From contig NC_054699.1 of NCBI RefSeq assembly GCF_016097555.1, positions 5,383,673 through 5,447,672 of the forward strand: a stretch of 64,000 nucleotides of DNA, given 5' to 3'. The notes below the pieces were generated by a model that saw nothing but the letters and a program-made list of their open reading frames with translations, made no database searches and was not told the origin of the DNA. Both the position numbers and the translations under genes were made by a program. The DNA comes from Gigantopelta aegis. Its lineage: Eukaryota > Mollusca > Gastropoda > Neomphalida > Peltospiridae. Positions 47,348 through 57,507 of this stretch are shown piece after piece (within the stretch, counting starts at the first letter, position 1; each line of letters starts with the position of its first letter).

Positions 47348-47709
47348 AAGAAAGAAATGTTTTATTCAATGATGCACTCAACACATTTTATTTACGGTTA
47401 TATGGCATCAGACATATGGTTAAGGACCACACATATTTTGAGAGGAAACCCGCTGTCGCCACTACATGGGCTACTCTTTCCAATTAGCAGCAAGGGATCT
47501 TTTATTTGCGCTTCCCACAGGCAGGATAGCACAAACCATGGCCTTTGCTGAACCAGTTATGGATCACTGGTCGGTGCAAGTGGTTTACACCTACCCATTG
47601 AGCCTTGCGGAGCACTCACTCAGGGTTTGGAGTCGGTATCTGGATCCAAACCCAGTATCTACCAGCCTGTAGACCGATGGCCTAACCACGACACCACCGA
47701 GGCCAGTCG
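47348..47709 (-). mobile_element. SINE-C with 14-bp target duplication, absent from copy B
   Basis: Tail AAGAAAGAAATGTTTTATTC, head C ending GAGGCCAGTC. GTCTCTCCGATGGA flanks it on both sides (47334-47347, 47709-47722) and occurs once at the matching place in copy B near 63420. Confidence 0.93.
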
Positions 47710-48247
47710 TCTCTCCGATGGAGGGTGGTGGTGGTGGTGGTGGTGGTGGTGGTGGGGGGGGGTTATTGCGGAGGCTCGATCTTACATCTTAAGCACCTCA
47801 GGCGAGCACTCTACCAACTGAGCTATATCTCGATCACCTCTTAGTAAAGAAAGGAACATAAGACATGAGTGTTACGGAAAAACCTAGTTAAGTCCTAAAA
47901 AAGTAGAATTGGAGATATTGACAGAAAACTGAACCCAGTCGGGATTAAGCTGTCATTTAACATTAAAAAACTGACTTGGTAGTTATTTGTATATCAATCA
48001 AGATGTCTTCTTTCGGCACATTATACTTTTTATCTCTTTTTTTTTAGGGGGGGGGGGGGGGGGTAATACCCTTTGCAAATTGACTTACTATGTTTTTTCC
48101 AGCCACAAATTTAGTATAACGATATGAAAATCACCTACAATAACCTAGCAAGTATGTACAATATTCTCTTTAATTCAGACACACTTGAAAACAAGCATTC
48201 TGAGGTTACTGCTAAAGCAACACGTCCCACACTTAGTGTAATAACGG

Positions 48248-48567
48248 GGCGGGACGTAGCCCAGTGGTAAAGTGCTCGCTCGATGCACGGTTGGTCTGGG
48301 ATTTATCACTGTCGGTGGGCACACTGGGCTATTTCTCATTCCAGCAAGTGCACCACGACTAATATATCAAAGGCTGTGGGTATGTACTACCCTGTCTGTG
48401 GAATGGTGCATATAAAACATCCCTTGCTGCTAATCGAAATAGAGGAGCCCATGAAGTGGTGACAGTGGGTTTCCTCTCTATATATCTGTGTGGTCCATAA
48501 CCATATGTCTGACGCCATATAACAGTAAATAAAATGTATTGAGTGCATCGTTAAATAAAACATTTCC
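48248..48567 (+). mobile_element. SINE-A in copy A
   Basis: Head GGGCGGGACGTAGCCCAGTG; tail TGAGTGCATCGTTAAATAAA. Absent from copy B, where flanking text joins near 63508. Confidence 0.85.
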
Positions 48568-49156
48568 TTCCAAATGATAAAGCAACATGAGATCTTTTAT
48601 ATGCACTTTCCACATAGAGTGCATCGTTAAGTAAAACATTTCTCTCTTTTAGTGTAATAATATAACATTATGAAATGAGTTCTGGAACAGTTCCCGAGTG
48701 CAATTGGCATGAAAGTGCAATTATTTCTACCCACTGAACATGACATGCAGATGATTATTCCCAGGAGCAGATTCAGGGAGATTTGTGTGTGTGTGTGGGG
48801 GGGGGGGGGGGGGGGGGGGGGGGTGCTAACAGAAAAAGGCACATGGACCAACTTGTCAAAGGGGCAACATAGGCTAACAGAAAAAAAAGAAGAAAAAAAA
48901 GGGAACAGAATTTCCTGATCCTCTAATACCTTGGATCCACCTGTTTCGATTCGGTCCACTGAACAGGAAGTCGATTAGTCGATCCGACCCACTGAACATC
49001 AACGAGTTAATCAATCTCTACCCCCACCCGCCCCTGCACACACTCCACCCCCTCTCTCCCTCCACACACACACATGGTAAATGTCGTTCAGCAAATGGTA
49101 ATTTTTTCCCCACCATTTTGGAGGTTCACCCAAAAAGGGCCTCGCCAGCGGCAGAC

Positions 49157-50650
49157 AGGATGCGGGCTAAAACGGCACCGTGCCAAAACGGCACCAGGCG
49201 AAAACGGAACCGTTTTGGCTAAAACGGCACCACACGTTGGCGAAAACGGAACCTCACATTGGCTAAAACGGCACCAAAACATATGATCAAAACGGAACCA
49301 TGCATTGGCTAAAACGGCACCACGAATGATTAATAAATATTAGTTTCCAAATTTAATTCACGCAGCATACTGATAGGCACTACTCACTTGCGAGATGAGG
49401 CTAGAAGCCGGCGCATTAATGGCGTTCTTTTAAGAGGAATGGTGGTCTTTATTTGGCATTAGTGTATTCTTTTAGTAAAATGTTTTCTTTTGTATTTTGT
49501 CTGACGTCAGTATCTAATTAAATTAAAGTTTGAGGCAACCAACTAGCAGATCAACAAATTCAGTACATGCGTCTTTGTCATTATTTTTATGTGATTATCC
49601 ATTTTTATGCGTCTTTGTGAATCTTTATGCGTCTTTATCAATTTTTATGTTATTTTGTTCAATTTTAAATGTCTGTTAATTTGTATGTGTCTTTGTGTAT
49701 CTTTGTAGTGTTTAGTAGGAACATTTAATTATTATTGTCACGTGTAATGTTGTATTAAAAATGATATATACATTAGGGACGGTCCATAAATGTCAATGGT
49801 TTTCATAATCCTAACATAAAAACATTGATATAATGTGTACGAAACATTTACCTTCGATGGATCGATGTTTTACCTGAAAAGCAATCCGAACATGGCTTTT
49901 ACCCCCTCCCCCATTTCCGAACATTGTTCGGATTGTGAAACACATCGATATTTATGGACCGTCCCTTATATAAATGGTGTTTTGTTGCTTACTTAGAAAT
50001 TGTGTTGATCGATAGAAAGTCTTTTTGTGTTCGGTCATTTGGGGACTCTGTTATACAGGTAGTGTAGTTTAAAAAAACCCACATTAGTTATGTATTTATT
50101 TATAAGATACACAACCCCACATGTATAAATTTAAATTAAACAATTGATATATAATCTTACAAAAACAATAATAAACAATGCCGTGCAGACAAGCAGAAGA
50201 AAAGTTACTATCAACAAAGCAATTTAAATTATCTACAAGTAGGGGCCTATTTAATTTGTTTTGTTATTAAATTTATTTTGAGTCACTGTTCACATGTTGT
50301 TTCATCTTCTTGGTTAATTAATTTACAACGTTTTGCTGATAATGTGACCTGGAAATCTAAACTTCATGAATACGTATCTTACTTCAATTTGGTGGTTGGT
50401 GGAGAGCTATACCTAAACATTTTGTAAGCCCCACGATAATTGACACGACAATAACAAACATGTTTGTGGAATGTAGCACGCGAAATAATGGTTCAGTCTT
50501 ATTATTGTCATGGTGGTTTTAACAGTTAAAATTAGTTAAAACCTATGTGTCTACGAAAAAAAAAGTTTGGTGCCGTTTTCGCCAGAAAGGTTTGGTGCCG
50601 TTTTAGCCAAAACGGTGCCGTTTTGGTAAGGTGACGTTTTAGCCTGATAC
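49157..50650. mobile_element. 1494-bp non-autonomous DNA transposon with AAACGG subterminal repeats
   Basis: Flanked by the 8-bp duplication CGGCAGAC (49149-49156 and 50651-50658). The paralogous copy near 63960 has the same flanks joined through one CGGCAGAC, an exact empty site. Ends are imperfect inverted repeats sharing GGGCTAAAACGGCACC (left) and AGGCTAAAACGTCACC (right, inverted). Inside the left end eight AAAACGGMACC motifs occur about every 16-24 bp to 49320; three or four more in inverted orientation lie at 50565-50650. No transposase frame. An 8-bp duplication with subterminal AAACGG motifs resembles hAT elements such as Ac; assignment is inferred. Confidence 0.88.
49776..49965. mobile_element. 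PIF/Harbinger-like (Tourist-type) MITE, 190 bp, nested
   Basis: Inverted ends GGGACGGTCCATAAAT, flanked by TTA on both sides. GGG termini and a TTA target duplication fit PIF/Harbinger. It lies inside the 1494-bp element. Confidence 0.75.
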
Positions 50651-50757
50651 CGGCAGACATAACAAGACAGGTGTGTTGTGGGGAGGCTTACAGTATCTGA
50701 CAGGTAATTCTATCATCCCCATAAAACACGATGAAAACAAAACAGACACATCAATGT

Positions 50758-53243
50758 GCTGGCCTCGCCTCACGGTACAGGAAAATACAAAACTAAACTT
50801 GATACAGTTGTTTGTCTCGCCTGACGGTAGTGGATAATACGAAACTAAACTTGTTACTGTTGTTTGCCTCGCCTCACGGTAGAGGATAATACGAAACTAA
50901 ACTTGTTACTGTCGTTTGCCTCGCCTCACGGTAGTGGATAATACGAAACTAAACTTGTTACAGCTGCTTGCCTCGCCTCACGGTAGAGGATAATACGAAA
51001 CTAAACTTGTTACAGCTGCTTGCCTCGCCTCACGGTAAAGGATAATACGAAACTAAACTTGTTACTGTTGCTTGCCTCGCCTCACGGTAGTCGATAATAC
51101 GAAACTAAACTTGTTACAGCTGCTTGCCTCGCCTCACGGTAGAGGATAATACGAAACTAAACTTGTTACTGCTGTTTGCCTCGCCTCACGGTAGTGGATA
51201 ATACGAAACTAAACTTGTTACAGCTGCTTGCCTCGCCTCGCGGTAGAGGATAATACGAAACTAAACTTGTTACTGCTGTTTGCCTCGCCTCGCGGTAGTG
51301 GATAATACGAAACTAAACTAGTTACTGCTGTTTGCCTCGTCTCGCGGTAGTGGATAATACGAAACTAAACTAGTTACAGCTGCTTGCCTCGCCTCACGGT
51401 GAAGGATAATACGAAACTAAACTTGTTACTGCTGTTTGCCTCGCCTCACGGGAGGGTATACTACAAAACTAAACTTGTTACAGCTGTTTGCCTCGCCTCC
51501 CGGTAGGGGATAATACGAAACTAAACTTGTTACTGCTGTTTGCCTCGCCTCACGGGAGGGTATAATACAAAACTAAACATGTTACAGCTGCTTGCCTCGC
51601 GGTAGGAGATAATACAAAACTAAACTTGTTACAGCTGTTTGCCTCGCCTCACGGTAGGGGATAATACAAAAATAAAATTGTTGCAGCTGTTTGCCTCGCC
51701 TCACGGTAGGGGATAATACGAAACTAACCTTGTTACTGCTGTTTGCCTCGCCTCACGGGAGGGGATAATACGAAACTAAACTTGTTACTGCCGTTTGCCT
51801 CGCCTCACGGGAGGGTATAATACAAAACTTAACTTGTTACAGTTGTTTGCCTCGTCTCACGGGAGGGTATAATACAAAACGTAACTTGTTACAGCTGTTT
51901 GCCTCGCCTCACGGGAGGGTATAATACGAAACTAAACTGGTAGGGGATAATACGAAACTAAACTTGTTACTGCTGTTTGCCTCGTCTCACCGTAGTGGAT
52001 AATACAAAACTAAACCTGTTACTGCTGTTTGCCTCGCCTCACGGTAGAGGATAATACGAAACTAAACTTGTTACAGCTGCTTGCCTCGCCTCACGGTAAA
52101 GGATAATACGAAACTAAACTTGTTACTGCTGTTTGCCTCGCCTCACGGTAGTGGATAATACGAAACTAAACTTGTTACAGCTGCTTGCCTCGCCTCACGG
52201 TAGAGGATAATACGAAACGAAACTTGTTACTGCTGTTTGCCTCGCCTCGCGGTAGTGGATAATACGAAACTAAACTAGTTACTGCTGTTTGCCTCGTCTC
52301 GCGGTAGTGGATAATACGAAACTAAACTAGTTACAGCTGCTTGCCTCGCCTCACGGTGAAGGATAATACGAAACTAAACTTGTTACTGCTGTTTGCCTCG
52401 CCTCACGGGAGGGTATACTACAAAACTAAACTTGTTACAGCTGTTTGCCTCGCCTCCCGGTAGGGGATAATACGAAACTAAACTTGTTACTGCTGTTTGC
52501 CTCGCCTCACGGGAGGGTATAATACAAAACTAAACATGTTACAGCTGCTTGCCTCGCGGTAGGAGATAATACAAAACTAAACTTGTTACAGCTGTTTGCC
52601 TCGCCTCACGGTAGGGGATAATACAAAAGTAAAATTGTTGCAGCTGTTTGCCTCGCCTCACGGCAGGGGATAATACGAAACTAACCTTGTTACTGCTGTT
52701 TGCCTCGCCTCACGGGAGGGGATAATACGAAACTAAACTTGTTACTGCCGTTTGCCTCGCCTCACGGGAGGGTATAATACAAAACTTAACTTGGTACAGT
52801 TGTTTGCCTCGTCTCACGGGAGGGTATAATACAAAACGTAACTTGTTACAGCTGTTTGCCTCGCCTCACGGGAGGGTATAATACGAAACTAAACTGATAG
52901 GGGATAATACGAAACTAAACTTGTTACTGCTGTTTGCCTCGTCTCACCGTAGTGGATAATACAAAACTAAACCTGTTACTGCTGTTTGCCTCGCCTCGCG
53001 GTAGTGGATAATACGAAACTAAACTTGTTACTGCTGTTTGCCTCGCCTCACGGTAGAGGATAATACGAAACTAAACTTGTTATAGCTGTTTGCCTCGCCT
53101 CACGGTAGGGGATAATACGAAACTAAACTTGTTACTGCTGTTTGCCTCGCCTCACGGTAGGGGATAATACGAAACTAAACTTGTTACTGCTGTTTTGCCT
53201 CGCCTCACGGTAGGGGATAATACGAAACTAAACTTGTTACAGT
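50758..53243. repeat. 52-bp minisatellite, about 48 copies, with 957-bp higher-order period
   Basis: Unit core GCCTCGCCTCACGGTAGTGG then ATAATACGAAACTAAACTTG. Variants differ in GGTAG versus GGGAGGG and ACTGCTG versus CAGCTG. A distinctive run of variants near 51398-51960, including a truncated unit at about 51935, recurs 957 bp downstream (52355-52917), so a block of 18 units plus a fragment was itself duplicated. Confidence 0.95.
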
Positions 53244-53805
53244 TTTGTGCATTCGCCCATAATACGCACGCACATCTGACACATACAAACGCACGGGCTC
53301 AGACACACACATAAACTGATTAATCTCACTTGAAAGAATTCTGAAATTTTATCACTTTTTATTTTTCCCGCATAAGCTTGCAGTTCATAAATCGAACGAA
53401 AACCATCGATTATAACCTTCTCTCCCAAAAACAAAAACAAAACCAAACAACAACAAACAACAGAAAAAAAGTATGTATTGTACTTAATTGTTAATAATTT
53501 CAATGATGACCAGGGAATATTCCACTGTCATACATAATGACAATTTTTTTAGTCAAAAATTTACATGAATGTTCCACTGTAACATAATTATTGATTTTAA
53601 TCTGGGATGATCTTTTGTGAATGTACATTTTGACTCTATGGCAAGAGCCGCCCTTTGAAAACTGAAATTTTGCGTAAACCATTAGGAGTTACGCACATTA
53701 GTTTTCAGGTAACTCAGTCCATTCTGTGTAAAATACAATTCTATGAATGTTGATATTAATTATTAAAGAAATATAAACAGTTACATGTATATAACTGTTA
53801 AAATC
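53244..53805. other. Spacer between minisatellite and (GT)n, nothing recognised
   Basis: AT-rich, short frames only. Confidence 0.4.
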
Positions 53806-53817
53806 AGTGGCGGATCC

Positions 53818-53891
<74 letters not shown>
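53818..53891. repeat. (GT)n microsatellite
   Basis: About 36 GT units, directly after CAGTGGCGGATCCGG, which resembles an hAT-type end; a matching inverted end GATCCGCTACTG lies at 54505-54518. Confidence 0.95.
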
Positions 53892-53893
<2 letters not shown>

Positions 53894-54037
53894 AGGGTGA
53901 ATATGGCTTACATCGATAAGGACACAATTAAATCGTTTTCGACATAATATTTTGTTGTGAATCAGGAAAACGGCAACAAATTTATCAACTTTATGGAATT
54001 ATAAATTAGGAATTAGATCCTCGGAAATCAATGAAAT

Positions 54038-54375
54038 AAAGAAAGAAATGTTTTATTTAACGACGCACTCAACACATTTTATTCACGGTTATATGGCGTC
54101 AGACATGGTTGAGGGACATACATATTTTGAGAGGAAACCCGCTGTCGCCACTACATGGGCTACTCTTTCCGATTAGCAGCAAGGGAACTTTTATTTGCGC
54201 TTCCCACAGGCAGGATAGCACAAACCATGGCCTTTGTTGAACCAGTTATGAATCACTGGTCGGTGCAAGTGGTTTACACCTACCCATTGAGCCTTGCCTC
54301 GACTGGGATCCGAACCCAGTACCTACCAGCCTGTAGACCGATGGCCTAACCACTACGCCACCGAGGCCGGTCTCA
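54038..54375 (-). mobile_element. SINE-C
   Basis: Tail AAGAAATGTTTTATTTAACG; head ending GCCACCGAGGCCGG. Confidence 0.9.
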
Positions 54376-54662
54376 ATGAAATAAGGCTCTAAAATGTCCA
54401 CAATGCCGAAACTTCAGAGGGCTTTGTCCGCGGAACCTTCACCATGGCTCAGCCCCCGCCGGTTCACTCCATCCCAATCCAGCCACCCCCTCTTATTATT
54501 TTCCAGATCCGCTACTGAACATAATAAAACTGAAAAAATATTTGTTATATATGTAGTGCAGATTTACAGAACGAGTGCAGATCTAAATTTAGTACCAGAA
54601 CGAAAATTGGGTCACACAAAAACTAGACATGCGCGAACGTCAAACATTCGTTGGTGCAATTT

Positions 54663-54940
54663 TACCGGCCTCGATGGCGTCGTGGTTCAGCATCGGACTA
54701 CAGACTGGTAGGTACAGGGTTCGCAGCCCGGTACCGGGTCCATCCCAGAGCGAGTTCTTAAGGGCTCAATGGGTGGGTGTAAGGCCACTACACCCTCTTC
54801 TCTCTCACTAACCACTAACCACTAAACAACTAACCCAATGTCCTGGACAGACAGCCCAGATAGCTGAGCTGTGCCCAGGACAGCGTGCTTGAACCTTAAT
54901 TGGATATAAGCACGAAAATAAGTTGAAATGAATTAAAGGT
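54663..54940 (+). mobile_element. SINE-D
   Basis: Head CCGGCCTCGATGGCGTCGTG and GGTTCGCAGCCC; end ACCTTAATTGGATATAAGCA. Confidence 0.88.
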
Positions 54941-55123
54941 GCAATTTTTCAGACATGAAGAGTTTACACGAATGTATTGTTCAACGGTAACATCATTATT
55001 TTAGCCCAGAGTGCACGTTTCATTGTAAGGTAAAAACGTATGTGTTTGTAATGTTGAATATACATGTACTATTGTCACCTCTGCATACACTTACGTCTTC
55101 TTACTATTTAGATTTAGATCAGT

Positions 55124-55420
55124 CGGTTGAGTGCTCGCTTGAGGTAATTGCGTCGCAGGATCGAACCACTTCAGTGGATCCATTCAACTGATTGGGTTTT
55201 TTTTCTCGTTTCAACCAGTGCACCACAACTGGACAAAGTCCGTGGTATGTGCTTTCTGTCTGTGTAAAAGTGAATAAAAAAGATCCCTTGATACATTAGA
55301 TAAAATGTAGCGGGTTTCCTCTGATGACTACAACTCAGAATTAGCAAATGTTTGACATCCAATAGCTGATGATTAAGTAATCAATGTGCTCTAGTGGTGT
55401 CGTTAAACAAAACAAACTAT
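55124..55420 (+). mobile_element. SINE with head G and tail B
   Basis: Head CAGTCGGTTGAGTGCTCGCT and GCAGGATCGAACC; tail B CAATGTGCTCTAGTGGTGTC. Confidence 0.85.
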
Positions 55421-55430
55421 TATTATTATT

Positions 55431-55625
55431 AACTACCATTTTACGATGCCATTTTAACACTAAAATCATCTTAAGTGCGGAACTACCATTTTACGATGCC
55501 ATTTTAACACTAAGATCATCATAAGGGGCGTAACTACCATTTTACGATGCTATTTTAACACTAAGATCATCTTAAGGGGCGTAACTACCATTTCACGATG
55601 CTATTTTAACACCAAGATCACCTTT
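55431..55625. repeat. 50-51-bp tandem repeat, 4 copies
   Basis: Unit AACTACCATTTTACGATGCC with ACTAAGATCATCTTAAG. It appears to be an expanded arm of the GATCTTAG foldback MITE that continues to 56035. Confidence 0.85.
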
Positions 55626-55653
55626 TGAGCCTAAAGTAGTGTGATCTTTTGGG

Positions 55654-55968
55654 ACGGGACGTAGCCCAGCGGTAAAGCGCTCGCTTGATACGAGGTCAAT
55701 TTGGGATCAATCCCCCGTCAGTGGGCCCATTTGGGCCATTTCTCATTCCAGCCAGTGCACCACGACTGGTATATCAAACGTTGTGGTATGTGCTATCATG
55801 TTTGTGGGATGGTGCATATAAAAGATCCCTTGCTGCATTAGAAAAAAAATGTAGTGGGTTTCCTTTGATGACTACATCACGTATCAGAATTACCAAATGT
55901 TTGACATCCAACAGCCGATGATTAATTAATCAATGTGCTCCAGTGGTGTCGTTAAACAAAACAAAACA
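55654..55968 (+). mobile_element. SINE-B inserted in a palindromic MITE
   Basis: Head GGGACGGGACGTAGCCCAGC; tail GTGCTCCAGTGGTGTCGTTA. Flanks on both sides (GTGATCTTTT and TAATGTGATCTTAGCAC) belong to the GATCTTAG foldback family. Confidence 0.8.
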
Positions 55969-56312
55969 GACTTAATGTGATCTTAGCACAAAGAGTAAGA
56001 TCGCTTCGTAAAACGGGACCATACCTTGGTCAGGTGAGTAAAAGGAGATACACTAAACTGAGGTCATACAAGATAAACACAAACATTACGTCCATCGTGT
56101 CCCACTGTAACATCATCGTCATTTCAGTTAAAAGCTTCCGCTGATTTTTCACCGTAACACACATTGGTGTTATTTCAGTTATAAGCTTATATCCATGGGT
56201 GTTGTACTATAATGTACCACATAATATACTGTTACTGTTTCAACCATAGGTTTAAGTGAATGTTTTATAATAACATGCATATATATGAATATTATTTCAA
56301 GCGATAGCTAGC

Positions 56313-57204
56313 AGGGTTTCTGCCAGAGGGTAAAACGCCATCCCCCAAAAATATGATTTGGGTATGGCGCCATATCCTATCTTTTCGGATTTAATGGGGT
56401 TTTTTAGTTGACCTTTTGACAAAATGAATTACTCTTATCATTACTGTATAATTACAAACTTTCCGAATTTATACGATTTACTGTATTCTGATTGGCTGAC
56501 GTCACTAAGAAAACCAAGCGTTATCCTTCCATAAACCTCATAAAAATACGTCATCACGGAAGACCAAGATCGAAATAACCGCACAACACCAACAGTCACT
56601 ACACGTAAACAAAAGTTAATATCAAGGTCACTTTGCGATAGAAAAACACAAGACAAATCTGCACATGAAATTGTTTCATTTTTTAAAAAGAAGTTATAAT
56701 AAAGATATATACACTGTTTTTTTTGATTCAATACTTATTTTTATTTTTAGCGGACAATTTCCAATAGTATGTATACATGTATTCCTACGCTTATTCCAAC
56801 ATGGTTGACGGTAAGAACGAAAGAAATTATTTTTGAGTGTTTTAAGGTACACTTCTTGTACTGTTTGTAATTATAAGAATTGTTTCTCATTTTTTAGGAA
56901 TTTATCGATGTATAAAAGTCACAAATGTAGTATAAAATCGCTTCGCTACGCTACGCGATTTTATACCATTTGTGACTTATACATCGATAAATTCCTAAAA
57001 AATCAGAAACAATTCTTATATGATTAATGTTGGCTTTAAATGATTATAAAACTATGCTTTCGTATGTGCAGCAGGACGACCCTATATACAAAGCAAAGTG
57101 AACAGAGATTATCTATATATAACTATATTACTCTATTCCATTGGATTCATCATTTTGTCTTCCATAGTGCCATACCCAAAATTTTCTTTCTGGCAGAAAC
57201 TCTG
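56313..57204. mobile_element. CAGGGTTTCTGCCAG element with long internal insert
   Basis: Left CAGGGTTTCTGCCAGAGGGT and CCTTTTGACAAAATGAATTA; right CATAGTGCCATACCC-type text and TCTGGCAGAAACTCTG. The middle (about 56450-57165) is not found in the other copies and includes the 148-bp hairpin. Confidence 0.65.
56873..57020. repeat. 148-bp near-perfect hairpin
   Basis: Arms of about 65 bp (AGGAATTTATCGATGTATAA, ATAAAATCGC) around a loop TTCGCTACGCTAC. It lies inside a larger CAGGGTTTCTGCCAG-type element (56313-57204) whose right end is GGCAGAAACTCTG. Confidence 0.9.
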
Positions 57205-57289
57205 CATAGAAATGTGTTTTATGTAACTTGTTTAATATACCAGCCAAGAGTTAAGTTGATGCTCATGTACAACAAACATACATATTGCT

Positions 57290-57295
57290 TTTATT
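57290..57295 (-). terminator. Candidate polyadenylation signal for the TRIM gene
   Basis: AATAAA on the minus strand, about 210 nt past the TRIM stop codon. Reasonable 3' UTR spacing; not otherwise supported. Confidence 0.35.
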
Positions 57296-57507
57296 ACTAT
57301 TTCAAATTTAAGTGAACATTTTCACTTCAACACAAGCAAATTGTTAACAGTTTTGTGAACTTGTATACAGGTTTGGGGTTTTTTTTTTTATATCAACCCT
57401 TTTACAGAAACAAAGTTTATCTTTGCCTGTTCAAGTTCAGATTCAGTATATATTAATGTTCAGATTCAGTATATATTAATGTACCGGTATATAATATATA
57501 CTGAATG

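Noticed and set aside
47466..47672. Recurring frame starting MGYSFRLAARDLLFALPTGR, also at 3613-3795 and 54155-54349
   Set aside because: It is the translated body of SINE-C or SINE-A; such frames can appear as hypothetical proteins in mollusc annotations but are not genes.
49074..49286. Frames with Lys-Thr-Ala-Pro and Val-Pro-Phe-Ser repeats on both strands
   Set aside because: They are translations of the AAAACGGCACC motif ladder in the 1494-bp element.
53806..54520. hAT-type MITE bounded by CAGTGGCGGATCC and GATCCGCTACTG
   Set aside because: The ends are plausible, but I could not find a convincing target duplication, so it is only mentioned under the (GT)n tract.
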